Of a stretch of DNA of 64,000 nt, positions 13,301 to 23,608 are shown piece after piece; the first letter of the stretch is position 1; every line of letters begins with the position of its first letter. The position numbers were made by a program, and so were the translations under genes. Source of the DNA: Mya arenaria (taxonomy: Eukaryota; Mollusca; Bivalvia; Myida; Myidae); the NCBI RefSeq assembly GCF_026914265.1, contig NC_069124.1, forward strand, positions 16,327,088 to 16,391,087, written 5' to 3'. The notes beneath the pieces were generated by a model. That model worked only from the letters and a program-made list of their open reading frames with translations. It did not search any database and was not told the origin of the DNA.

Positions 13301-16300
13301 TACCCAGTTTCAAACTCTACCTAAAGATCATCAAGAATAATATTCTGATCAAGTTCCATGAACATATGGCCATAAATGTGGCATCTAGAGTGTTAACATG
13401 CTTTTCCTATTATTTGAACTGGTGACCTAGTTTTTGACTGCACGTGACCCAGATTCGAACTTGGCCTAGAGCTAATCAATATAAACATTCTGACTAAGTT
13501 TCATGAACATACAGTCATAAATGTGACCTCTAGAGTGCTGACAAGCTTTTCCTATGATTTGACCTTATGACCTAGTTTTTGACCGCACATGACCCAGATT
13601 TAAACTTGACTTAGATATTATTAATATAAACATTCTGACCCACTTTTATGAAGAAATATTTATAAATGTGACCTCTAAATTGTTAACAAGCTTTTCCTTA
13701 AATTTGACCTGGTGACCTAGTTTTTGACTGCACATGATCCAGATTCGATCTTGACCTAGAGATTATAAATATTAACATTCTGACCAAGTTTCCTGAAGAT
13801 ACAGTCATAAATGTGACCTCTAGAGTGCTAACAAGATTTTCCTATGATTTGACCTAATGACCTAGTTTTTGACCGCACATGACCCAGATTCGAACTTGAC
13901 CTAGAGATTATAAATATTAACATTCTGACCAAGTTTCCTGAAGATACAGTCATAAATGTGACCTCTATAGTGTTAACAAGCTTTTCATTTAATTTGACCT
14001 GGTGACCTAGTTTCTAACCCCAGATTACCCAATATCGAACTCGTCCAAGATTTTATTGAGGGTTACATTCTGACCAAGTTTCATTAAGATTGTTCCCAAA
14101 ATGTGACATCTAGAGGGTTAAAATTCAAATTGTTAAGGCCGGACGACAACGGACGAATACGACGGACACAGGGCGATCACAATAGCTCACCTTCAGCACT
14201 TTGTGCTCAGGTAAGCTAAAAAAAACTGTGATCTACTATTTTGTCACCAGTCTTACATGACAGGTGTTCAGATATTTACGCAAAGATTCGTTCCTTCCAG
14301 GACAAAATAAAATTGTCAAAACGGTCGATCTTTGAGAGAGCAGCTTTAAAGGGAGTCTTACATGTTGATATTGCTTCGAATGCTGGGTTGAACGTCCAGT
14401 ACGTCACAATGAAGAATAACTGAAGAGAAAAATGTGTTTTTTAACTTCAGTGATTTTGTAAATCATGTAAATAATACACATGTTTGTAAACTGAAACTCA
14501 AAAATTCAATAACTGATAAAAGACCGACAGATCAAAGCCACCCTTAAATAGTTTTCATTTTGATTCCAACAAACATGCCAGTCACTAACGAATTAGTGAA
14601 CTTTGATATACTGTTAAAACGTTTGAAAAAGATTGGCCAAAGGGCAAGCAACCATAACTTTTGCGTAAAGTTGTTATTTTGAAGTTCTACCAGTGCCCAA
14701 ATACATATCAATATAAAGTCACGAAATATGGAGACTGATATCCTTATGACGCATGACCATGTAAGAAATAAGTACACGAGTGGCGCATCATTTTGTGATC
14801 ACTCGGTGATATAAAGTCTGACGTCTTTTAAGGTTCCATTCTTTCAGAAACAAATATTATATTGAACTGCTATACCGTTCTTCAAAAATCACTTTTTTAC
14901 ATATATTTCAAAGAAGTAATTGATTATAATACCAGTCCCATGATATCCCGGACTGTGTGCACATTCATGTCAATCTGCCAGTAAAGCGCTCCGACCACCA
15001 TGGTAACGATACTCGTTTGAATGATGGCGTACCCCTCCCGGAGCGCTCCGAATGTCTGCTTAAAGCTCCTCCAGCTTAACATCCGGTATTGCTTGAACCA
15101 AGAAGTCGCCCAACGCTGGCTGGGCTTGTCCGCGACGGTGTCTGGTTAAAAAATGATTAGAAACCCTTCATTGCTGTCTGAGAATATTGTTATTTCGGAT
15201 TCTATTATCACTGAAAATACCCAGGTAGTCAGGTCAGGCCCCTAACAGAACTAAATACCATGAGCAGAGTTATTGTAAAACATTATGCGTCATAATACTG
15301 ATATAATTCAGCAGCCAATTGTATGAAAAAATTTTAGTTTGGTCAAAGTGAGCCTAAATGTTTATCGATTGGTCAATATTTATCATATTATCGCTATAAA
15401 CCAATCAAATTATTTTACTGTGCAAACTGACCAAAGATAACCTGTGGACAACTTATCCAAATTTTATACAATCGGTCGAGATATCCCCGTCCCACAAGTA
15501 TGTGAAGTTTAGATGTCTGGTGACCCAATAATATCTTGGTCTCATTTGAATGCAAAAAAGAAAATATAAAAATATGACGTCTTAGTATAAAAAATAACAT
15601 GCAGGTTAATGAATCTTACACAAAACTAGCTGATATATAGGTAGGATTCCTTAATTTGTGATACCTTTCTCTGTGACGTCAAGCAAAGACACTCGGACGT
15701 CATTTTCATGCGTCGTCTCATTATTGATGACGTCATAGTGGACACCATCGTTGTTTATGTGATTTTGTTTATCATCAGTTGATGTTGGAAGTGCTCTAGA
15801 ATAGAAAACAATAACATACGTATTGTATGCTTGACAAATCAAATTACTGCTAAAAAGGGAACACTTTTATAATTTCAAAACAGTATTCAAAACGTAGAAT
15901 ACATGAAGACCACTACCTTAGTCTAGTTGCTTCGGAAAGAATTTTGTTGACTGTTTCTTCGTCAGACTTGGCCGTTTGCACTGCAAAATCACATACTACT
16001 AGTTATAGTTCATACACTTTATATAAAAGAAAACCATAAAAGGATAAAAACCCTCTTGAACAACTGCTAATTACCCTTGGGTATATGCCAGAGGTGTCTC
16101 ACCTTGCTTATACACTGAACTATCACTGTGACCTACATGTATCAAGTTTTATATTGTATATTTAATACATTGAAAGCATATAAAGATAAGGTTGTCCAAC
16201 ATACTTTCAACACGATGACACAAAGACTTTGATAATTGAATACATTGATATATTTTCTTCCAAGAAAGAAGAGAGAGTTAATAAAACTTTTTTTGTTAAA

Positions 16301-19300
16301 TAATACATGAACATGATCACCTATGTTACTTACATATAAAATCTGCGGGGTTGTAATGGAGTTCGCAGAATAGACCAATTCTCTCGAAGAACCCTAGAGC
16401 CTCCTTCGCCGGACCATAGTATCCTTCCTGTATTGACAAAAACAGTGGACAATGTGAGTATGGTTCAACACATCGGAATGATAAAACATAATTTGTAAGG
16501 AAAACACGAAATAAGTATAAATGTCAATTATATGAGTATATGTGTAATGTCAGAAAAGAATATGCAAGTGATAATATATAAATCAAATCTGGGCGCAATG
16601 ATATTGAATAGCTGATGACATGTTTAGGTGATTATCATCTCTGTTTCCAGTATATTAACATAACATTAATGTTAAAATTCAAAAGTAAAAGTTCAAATTT
16701 CAAAAACATCCAACATAGCAACACCTTTGTCTCTGAACAAACTCGGTCATCGTTAAGTTATAAAAGCAAACACTGAAGTTAATACAGCGCGCTATGATCT
16801 CAAAACTCGACCTCTATGTATATGATTGCTTACCCTACTTATTTTGAAAATACAGCGCAAAATTAAAAATCCACAACACTGCATCTGCAATGTATGTCCG
16901 GCCATCTGATCCTTTCAAATGATACCACTATAACATGAGGTAACCAAGCATCAACATCTACCATTGTGGCTACAGGAGTCATGCTATAACTAGATTCCTA
17001 GAGGAGCACCTTATCCGTATAACCTGTTCACAATCAGCGGTATAGAAAATGTTCAGACCTTTCCGTTGATGACGAGGAGCATGTTGTTGAACATGTGGAA
17101 CACCTGACTGGAGGGCTGGTGGATTGACGTCATGATTGTCTTGTTGAACGTGCTCGCGTACTTCCGCATTTGCTGCATCAAAGTCAGCGCTGTGCTTGCG
17201 TCCAGGCCTGACGTAGGCTCCTAAAACATATGCAGTAATAATGGAATTAAAGTGCTTATAATATACATTTTAAATTAGAATAATTCAAACACAATGTAAA
17301 AATAAGCTCGCGTACACGTGCATGAGCTTTACATTGAGTATGTGCATTGAACTCGACGTCATCAAATGAATTCATGCTACGACGTTTTATACGTGAAACC
17401 CTATCCATGCCGTATACGAACAGCCCGGCTTGTATACAATGTCAACTCGTGTCATGCCATACCATACAATACAAACTCGTGTCATGCCATACCATACAAT
17501 AACAACTCGTGTCATGCCATACCATAAAATACCAACTGTTGCCATGTCATACCATACAATAACAACTCGTGTCATACCATACCATACAATACAAACTCGT
17601 GTCATGCCATACCATACAATACAAACTCGTGTCATGCCATACCATACAATACAAACTCGTGTCATGCCATACCATACAATACAAACTCGTGTCATGCCAT
17701 ACCATACAATAACAACTCGTGTCATACCATACCATACAATACAAACTCGTGTCATGCCATACCATACAATACAAACTCGTGTCATGCCATACCATACAAT
17801 ACAAACTCGTGTCATACCATACCATACAATACAAACTCGTGTCATGCCATACCATACAATACAAACTCGTGTCATGCCATACCATACAATACAAACTCGT
17901 GTCATGCCATACCATACAATAACAACTCGTGTCATGCCATACCATAAAATACCAACTGTTGCCATGTCATACCATACAATAACAACTCGTGTCATACCAT
18001 ACCATACAATAACAACTCGTGACATGCCATACCATACAATACAAACTTGTGTCATGCCATACTATACAATAACAACTCGTGACATGCCATACCATACAAT
18101 ACAAACTCGTGACATGCCATACCATACAATAACAACTCGTGTCATACCATACCATACAATAACAACTCGTGTCATACCATACCATGCAATACCAACTCAT
18201 GTCATACCATACCATGCAATACCAACTCGTGTCATGCCATGCCATACCATACAATAACAAATAGTGTCATGTCGTATCACATTGTCAATTACTGAAACAT
18301 GGCCATTTGCCATTCTCAACTTTTTTGGCTTTAAACTATTGAAGTTTTTGTAACAGTGTGGTGATGTAATGAGTTCTACCACAATGTCATCACTCCCCGT
18401 GGCCTATACGTATGAGTACACGGCCTACAAAACTTGTGTGGTTCGAATTTTCAATCGCTTCTAATATTAAGTAAGCTTCAATGAAGTTTCGAACATTCCT
18501 ATCTCACGCACTGAAGGAACACAAAAGAAAACAACAAACTTCAAACATACTGAACGCGTTTTTATTTATCAACAACCTTGAACATTAAAAATGACATATA
18601 TAAATGTGGGGTGATGCTGAAAACTTATACACAGACATGGTGCGATGATACATTTATTCAACCAACGCATGGTGGATATATACAGTCATATGCTCATGTC
18701 CTTTAAGGTCAGTTTGTCTTATAAGTTTGCGCTTTCACAATTTAGTAACCGACCGAATGTAAAATTGAGGTATTGGTTAAGGTTATGTTAGCAACCCTGA
18801 TCCTCACCTTCACACAATGTTTAACTCATAACCCCTCCCCCCCCCCCCCTAAAAAACGAGTGTAAGGGTGAGATAAGGGTTATAACAGCAACCCTGATCC
18901 TGACCTTCACACAATGTTGAACCCACCCCCGCCAATATCCCCACCCCCGAGAGTAAGGGTAAGGCAACGATTATAATAGCAACCCTGATCCTGACGTTCA
19001 CACAAAGTCTAACCAAGACACCCCCCCAGCCCCGAGGTGTAAGGGTGAGGTAAGGGTTATAAAAGCAATCCTGATCCTGACCTTCACACAAAGTTTAACC
19101 CATACCCGCCCCCCACAACCCCCACCCCCCACTGTAAGGGCGAGGTAAGGGTCATTTTAGCAACCCTGATCCTGACCTTCACACAAAGTTTAACCCATAC
19201 CCCCCCCCCACAACCCCCACCCCAGACTGTAAGGGCGAGGTAAGGGCCATGTTAGCAACCCTGATCCTGACCTTCACACATAGTTGAACCCATACCCCTC

Positions 19301-22300
19301 CCCACAACCCCCACCCCAGACTGTAAAGGCGAGGTAAGGGCCATGTTAGCAACCCTGATCCTGACCTTCACACAAAGTTGAACCCATACCCCTCCCCACT
19401 TCAGTCGACCAAAGTTTATTTGTATTTTTTTTATTTTGTATCAAACCATTATTATATCTAGTGTTATTATATACCCATCTAAAATCCACACGCAATACAT
19501 ATCGCAAAATACAGTAGTCCGTATTCCACTCCAGTGGCGTCATAAAACAAAATAGTGCGTCGTTAAAATGACATTTATTATGAAAACATGTAGCTTTTAA
19601 GTGATCTAACCAGTAATGTATATAATTAAAGGGTTATTAGTACTGCGTTTTGATCCGAAATGTTGTATTCGACTCGAGTGGATTTTTGCAGATTTTGATT
19701 TGAAATCCGAATCTGCAAAAATCCACTCGAGTCGAATACGACCTCCCGGATCAAAACACAGTACTAATAACCCTATTGTATTACCTCTTATTTGTTATGC
19801 GTCTTGCACTGAACATGCCTTAAGATAGTCTGAGAGATCGGGGCCTTACTATACACATGCTTATAATCAGCCGATTGCTCAGAACTTTGTTTAAGTTAAC
19901 AACGTTGTTAACGAAATCGTTGTTAACTTTAAACCGGTAAATATTTCATGATGTGCTCATTTATTTGAATAAAACAGAACCGCTGATACAGCTGTCTCCA
20001 ATCGTGAAATATGGCCTATATTAAGGGATCCATTACACTTCCAGTGCAGTGAAGATTTGAAAGTTAACAACGATAAAGTTGAATCAGTTGTTTACTTAAA
20101 AGTTCTGAACAATCGGCCTATTGTAATTGTTGACATGTGTAGTAAGTGTTTATATCTAAATCGAGTTTAATGTTATGCCCACTTGCACAGCGCCACTGCA
20201 GATCTTCTTTTTTATTGGAATTCGTTTACTTTTTTTCTTAAAAGCAACAACACAAACAAGTGCTAAAAAGAAGAAAGATTCGACTGAGCATGTTCACTGT
20301 AACGGTGTCTTTTGATTGGTCAACTGTGGCGTATGTGCATGTGACGGTGCATTTTGATTGGTCAACAATGACCTACGTCATTGTAACTGGATGTTTTGAT
20401 TGGACAAATATGTCTTACGTCAAGCAGCAGGATGTCCGGGTCAGTGAGCAGCTCACACGCAATACTTGCTCGCTTCTTCTCCCCACCAGAGAGGCCACGT
20501 ACAAATATGTCCCCGATAACTTGCAAATAAAACACACCATTGATGAGTATAAATAACGCACTCGGTTTTAATATAAAAATTAGCAAATATGTCTTATAAA
20601 TGAGCGAGGGGTTGCTAGTGGTATATATCTGGGACCAATAATGCTGTATAGCTTGGTTTCCTATCCCTGTAATCTTACTCCCAGTATATATCTAATCAGG
20701 GTTTCGGAGCTTTTTTAAATAAATTATTCTGTGAACAACCTTACGCCGTGGGACTGAACATTTCGCAGGGCCGACATCCGTATCCATGGATATAGCTTAG
20801 TGGCGTACAAACAAACACACAATGGGAATATATCTTCTGTTATAATAGCGTCGGACCCTTAACCTAATCTGTTAAAACGTGTGTCTATTTTACAACAAAG
20901 AACAAAGATGAGGAACTTTAGAATATTGTCTTGTAAAAGCCTGCCGTCATTTGAGATAAGCGCATTGCCGTTGATGGTACTTACTGGTGTGGAGACATTT
21001 TCGCATGTCCAACACGTCCACTATCTCCTCGATCACAGTACGCTTCTCCTCCTCCGCCATTGTCTCCGGAAGTCGCAGCTGGGCAGTGAACTGCATGAGA
21101 TTGAAATGGATTACTCCATTGGTTGACTGTTTGTACACGTTGTTTTAGGCTAATTGAGCTAAATACATTTTATTTTATATCGCGAATTGTGTCAAAATGA
21201 CGCATCTTCAAGATGGTAAAACGCATAAAAGCCTCTTGTAGATACGCTATGTCAAATGATGTATACCACAATGTGCAATCAATAGCATAGGAAGATTATT
21301 ATGTTCTGATATTAAGCTTTAGATCATAAGATCATTATGACACTAATGCAAATTATGTATAAAAAACAGCAATATATTAAAGCACTAAAGAAGAATAAGA
21401 GGTTAAACACTGTTTTTATTAAGTGACGATGCATGTTTAATCATTTCCATTTCTCTGTTCGTCGAAGCTTAAAACCTTACATAAAGAGTCTCCCATAACG
21501 TAAGTTTCGAGAAGAAGACATCCTGCTGTTGCACAAACGCAAGACGTCGCCGTTGACGCTTGTTGAACGGGTTGCCGTTAAACGTAATGGTCCCGTCATC
21601 AACCTTCAAGCGGCCAGATATTACGTTTAGTAACGTGGTTTTACCCGATCCTAAAATATAATGACGTAGTCTTTAAAAAAAAAAGTTTCGAGGACAAAAA
21701 AGTAGAGTTGTCGCAACGAGTGGACAAGAGCGCCGCCGAACGATAGCAACGCTCGTCTAGACGAACAAGGGACATAACTCGACACACATTGTTTCCAGAG
21801 TAATGGGTCATGTCTTTTAAAATGTAGCGCATAGCCTTTGGCAACATGTGTACCAAGTTTCATCTTAAACGTAAAAGCACATCGGCTCTTACGCCGGTAC
21901 TACATCGGTATTGTTAAGGCCAATTGTATTTTTTCATGTGCTTTCTCGACGGAGCTCCGTCGATTTTCTCGCCGTCGTTAATTGTGTGCTCCGGTTTAGT
22001 TTTTGTGACCTGATTTGCCTAATGACCTTCAGTTGACGACGAGGCCGCCGACACCGACGACGAAACCAATGTATCGCAACACCTTGACTTATTAGCTCCG
22101 AAAACATTGACGAGCTTATCAGAGAAAATGAACATTCAACTTGCTATAGTTTAAACGATATTTATTTCACAACATTCAATTTTACTTAAAATAACGAACG
22201 AAAATACAAACTGCAATAAATTTTACTATACTGTAGTTTAACATGTATTTAACATAGCTGTACTCAGTAAGCAATACGCTTTCAAATGATACTAATTTCA

Positions 22301-23527
22301 CTGGGTGACCAGGCATGAAAATTAAACATACTCATCAACTGCTTGATCAAATAAAACTCTTAATTGAATATCGGATAGTAAATCCACGGCGAACACGTTT
22401 ATTTCAATACAGTGCACATACGATTGGTCCTGCACATTTAAAAAAATATGTTAAAGATGCATCTGTACAAACACTTGGGTGCCTTCTCTAGCATGAAAAG
22501 CACTCAAGTATACTAAAAATTAATGAGATTTATAAGCTAAACGTCACAAAAATTGCTCTTTAATGAAGAAATAGGTAATCACTAACAACTTAAGTATAAA
22601 ATGAATATACTCAGACTGATAGTTTGGTAATGCAGATATATATATTATAACTAAAACCGGCATATGAGCACATTGTTGCATTCGTTTGCAATAATATATT
22701 ACAAAAAGTCCCCTCCATATTATTTGTTAAGAGCATCCCACACCTAGCCGATTTTGCTCACCGGAGCTGTAACGGAGTACACATTTGGCGAATTTGGGGG
22801 ATCGGTACTAGTACGGCAGCGCAACGGTATCACATCGCTAAGAACGGGAGTACATCGTCAGGAGAGCATCGGCGATAAACGGCAGGCAACGGTATCACAT
22901 CGCTAAGAACGGGAGTACATCGTCAGGAGAGCATCGGCGATAAACGACAGGCGACGGTACGAACTTTTTAACATACCCAAACGTCTACTGTTCATGGCGT
23001 GTGGCGATGTGATACCGCACTATTACCGTGCCAATACCGTACATCGGTAGTAGAACTGTAGCGCAACGACATCACTCCGCTATAGCTGCGGTCAGCGGTG
23101 GCACATCGGTAGAGTAAAGGAAGCGCTTCGGTATAACATAGGTGATAGAAAAGTGCATTCGGCAGCACATCGGCTCTTACGCTGGTATTACATCGGTATT
23201 GTTAAGGCCAATTGTAATTTTTCATGTGCTTTCTCGACGGAGCTCCGTCGATTTTCTCGCCGTCGTTAATTGTGTTTAGTTTAGTTTCGGCGAGGCCGTC
23301 GGTAGTGTGTGAAAGGCCCTTAACATATATCTAGATCGTTGGAAATTTACGTTTTTCCTTTTCTTAACAACACTTCATCATGACATAATATTACCAGTAG
23401 GTCCGAGCACCGCCAGTAGTTCCCCACTCTTGGCCGTGACCGTGATGTCGTCAAGAATGACCTTGTCCTTCACCTTCACCTTAATCCCACGGGCCTGCAA
23501 CACCGAGTCATCCGAACGTGACCTCAT
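8876..23527 (-). CDS. ABCG (White) subfamily half-transporter, 14 exons
   Basis: Exons in transcript order: 23395-23527, 21481-21650, 20985-21090, 20419-20519, 17059-17220, 16334-16427, 15917-15980, 15665-15795, 14933-15141, 14362-14419, 12328-12542, 10413-10506, 9687-9804, 8876-9086. All have GT/AG borders, all phases match, and the sum is 1866 bp (621 aa plus stop), the usual ABCG half-transporter size. The ATPase domain comes first: Walker A GPTGSGKT (42-49), Q-loop FVQQQD (83-88), ABCG signature [11 protein letters not shown] (143-153), Walker B LLLDEPTSGLD (167-177), H-loop SIHQPSSQ (202-209). A linker follows, then about six membrane segments, with CNGTET and a nearby Cys in the last extracellular loop. 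The product should dimerise in a membrane and export lipids, pigment precursors or xenobiotics; the substrate cannot be told. The start ATG is the one nearest the domain. An in-frame ATG at 23608 or an upstream exon joined at a TATAG acceptor is possible. Confidence 0.93.
9885..10315. repeat. CAT and CAG trinucleotide microsatellite in ABCG intron
   Basis: Long pure runs of ATC/CAT broken by short ATCAATCACC interruptions, then about 18 CAG units (10259-10312). It lies in the intron between exons 13 and 12 and ends only about 100 bp from exon 12 (10413-10506). ORFs here are homopolymer artefacts. Confidence 0.95.
10579..12262. mobile_element. Core-repeat (pearl-like) element in ABCG intron
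   Basis: Left end is AAGAGGCCCAAAAGGGCC with CTATGCTCTACTGG. The right end has the reverse-oriented GGCCTTTGGCCAGTAGAGCT. Between them are four tandem ~166-177-bp units (11500-12150) sharing GGCATGCATGG, CGAAAGGAACCGAGCTCTAA and TGTACAAGTTTCATCGA. Two poly-G tracts lie at 11233-11250 and 11353-11371. The arrangement resembles the pearl/CvA class of bivalve elements, which carry ~160-bp core repeats. Family assignment is inference. Confidence 0.65.
12328..12542 (-). CDS. ABCG exon 11: membrane segments 3-4
   Basis: Starts [15 protein letters not shown], the conserved FPxEkxxfxrE-like loop of ABCG proteins, then [19 protein letters not shown] and two hydrophobic stretches. It ends in LVSQ at a GTATGT donor. 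Confidence 0.92.
12990..14222. mobile_element. Second core-repeat (pearl-like) element in ABCG intron
   Basis: Left end is AACAGGGCCCTGATGGCCC, then TCGCTCACCTGA. The right end is CAGGGCGATCACAATAGCTC ... TGCTCAGGTAAGCTAAAA. Inside are about seven ~155-bp tandem units with TTGACCTAGTGACCTAGTTT, CCCAGATTCGAACTTGAC, ACATTCTGACCAAGTTTC and TAAATGTGACCTCTAGAGTG. The inverted CTCACCT/AGGTAAGC ends are shared in style with the 10579-12262 element. Confidence 0.7.
14362..14419 (-). CDS. ABCG exon 10: 58-bp micro-exon
   Basis: Encodes [19 protein letters not shown] plus one base, the second membrane segment. It fits exactly between exon 9 (phase 0) and exon 11 (needs one base). Borders are TTCAG and GTAAGA. 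It sits between a core-repeat element and a repeat tip at about 14290-14352. Confidence 0.88.
14933..15141 (-). CDS. ABCG exon 9: start of membrane domain
   Basis: Encodes [17 protein letters not shown], the usual cytoplasmic entry into the ABCG membrane domain, then the first hydrophobic segment ([12 protein letters not shown]). It ends at DIMGL in phase 0. Confidence 0.9.
17059..17220 (-). CDS. ABCG exon 5: D-loop and H-loop
   Basis: Encodes EPTSGLDAS at its start and [10 protein letters not shown] with the switch histidine. It ends in LLVINGK at a GTCTGA donor. The 3.2-kb intron upstream in the transcript contains the 30-bp satellite, the 95-bp satellite, the palindrome and a MITE. Confidence 0.93.
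17427..18265. repeat. 30-bp satellite with 420-bp higher-order copy
   Basis: About 28 units of ACCATACAATACAAACTCGT plus GTCATGCCAT. Variant units (AACAACTCGT, and ACCAACTGTT with GCCATGTCAT) occur in order. Four consecutive units at 17461-17580 are base-for-base identical to 17881-18000, a 14-unit spacing. All frames read open because the period is 30. It lies in the ABCG intron between exons 5 and 4. Confidence 0.95.
18770..19405. repeat. 86-98-bp satellite, seven units
   Basis: Anchors ACCCTGATCCTGACC begin at about 18793, 18891, 18982, 19068, 19163, 19258 and 19352. Each unit carries CTTCACACAAAGTT, a C-rich spacer and GTAAGGG(C/T)GAGGTAAGGG. The last three units are near-identical at 94-95 bp. 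Intronic to the ABCG gene. Confidence 0.9.
19630..19774. mobile_element. Foldback palindrome with ~70-bp arms
   Basis: Left arm AGGGTTATTAGTACTGCGTT ... TTCGACTCGAGTGGATTTTT is mirrored by the right arm ending AGTACTAATAACCCT, with only a few mismatches and a small central loop near 19700. It is a foldback or MITE-like element in the ABCG intron. Confidence 0.85.
19868..20120. mobile_element. GGCCGATTGTTCAGAAC MITE, copy 1
   Basis: Left end AGCCGATTGCTCAGAACTTT; right end is the complement (AGTTCTGAACAATCGGCCT). Subterminal AAGTTAACAACG repeats lie inside both ends. A second copy with the same ends is at 57559-57891. No coding. Confidence 0.75.
20419..20519 (-). CDS. ABCG exon 4: signature motif and Walker B start
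   Basis: Encodes [18 protein letters not shown] and ends at DILLLD. The next exon (17059-17220) continues directly with EPTSGLDAS, giving a complete Walker B and D-loop. This is the diagnostic exon for the ABCG family. Confidence 0.95.
21481..21650 (-). CDS. ABCG exon 2: Walker A end and Q-loop
   Basis: Begins GATCGGGTAAAACC, completing GSGKTTLLN, and runs to LTLWETLY. It contains the Q-loop glutamines in FVQQQDVFF. It ends in phase 0 at a GTAAGG donor. Confidence 0.93.
21877..21987 (+). repeat. 111-bp direct repeat, copy A
   Basis: Runs from GCACATCGGCTCTTACG to CGTCGTTAATTGTGT and contains the perfect palindrome CGACGGAGCTCCGTCG. A near-identical copy lies at 23165-23275. Both are in the first ABCG intron. 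Confidence 0.9.
22822..22951 (+). repeat. 65-bp tandem duplication in GC-rich irregular repeat
   Basis: CAACGGTATCACATCGCTAA ... ATCGGCGATAAACGGCAGG occurs twice with a 65-bp period. The surrounding 22740-23180 is built of degenerate GGTANNACATCGGT phrases. Confidence 0.85.
23165..23275 (+). repeat. 111-bp direct repeat, copy B
   Basis: Pairs with 21877-21987, starts 1288 bp apart, same orientation, with a few substitutions. Confidence 0.9.
23395..23527 (-). CDS. ABCG exon 1: start and first half of Walker A
   Basis: Encodes the start of the ATPase domain (KVILDDITV, then [10 protein letters not shown]). The splice donor cuts inside the Walker A motif after one base of its second glycine codon. 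Exon 2 resumes with SGKTTLLN. The start is the best guess from domain position. Confidence 0.85.
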
Positions 23528-23608
23528 GACCTCATTTGTATGGAGTTCCTTTTTTGTTGATCTATAACTGTGGTAAAGAGGATACAGTTCCAATACGAAA
23601 ATCGACAT

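Noticed and set aside
17387..18260. Several 60-275 codon ORFs in the 30-bp satellite
   Set aside because: All frames are open because the unit is divisible by three; it lies inside an intron.
17427..18265. CRISPR array
   Set aside because: Units are contiguous with no unique spacers, in eukaryotic intron DNA.
18390..18460. tRNA-like sequence with GTGGTTCGAATTTTC
   Set aside because: Only a B-box-like match; no acceptor stem, A box or second arm that folds.
21877..23275. LTR retrotransposon
   Set aside because: The 111-bp repeats lack TG...CA ends, primer-binding site, polypurine tract and any gag or pol sequence between them.
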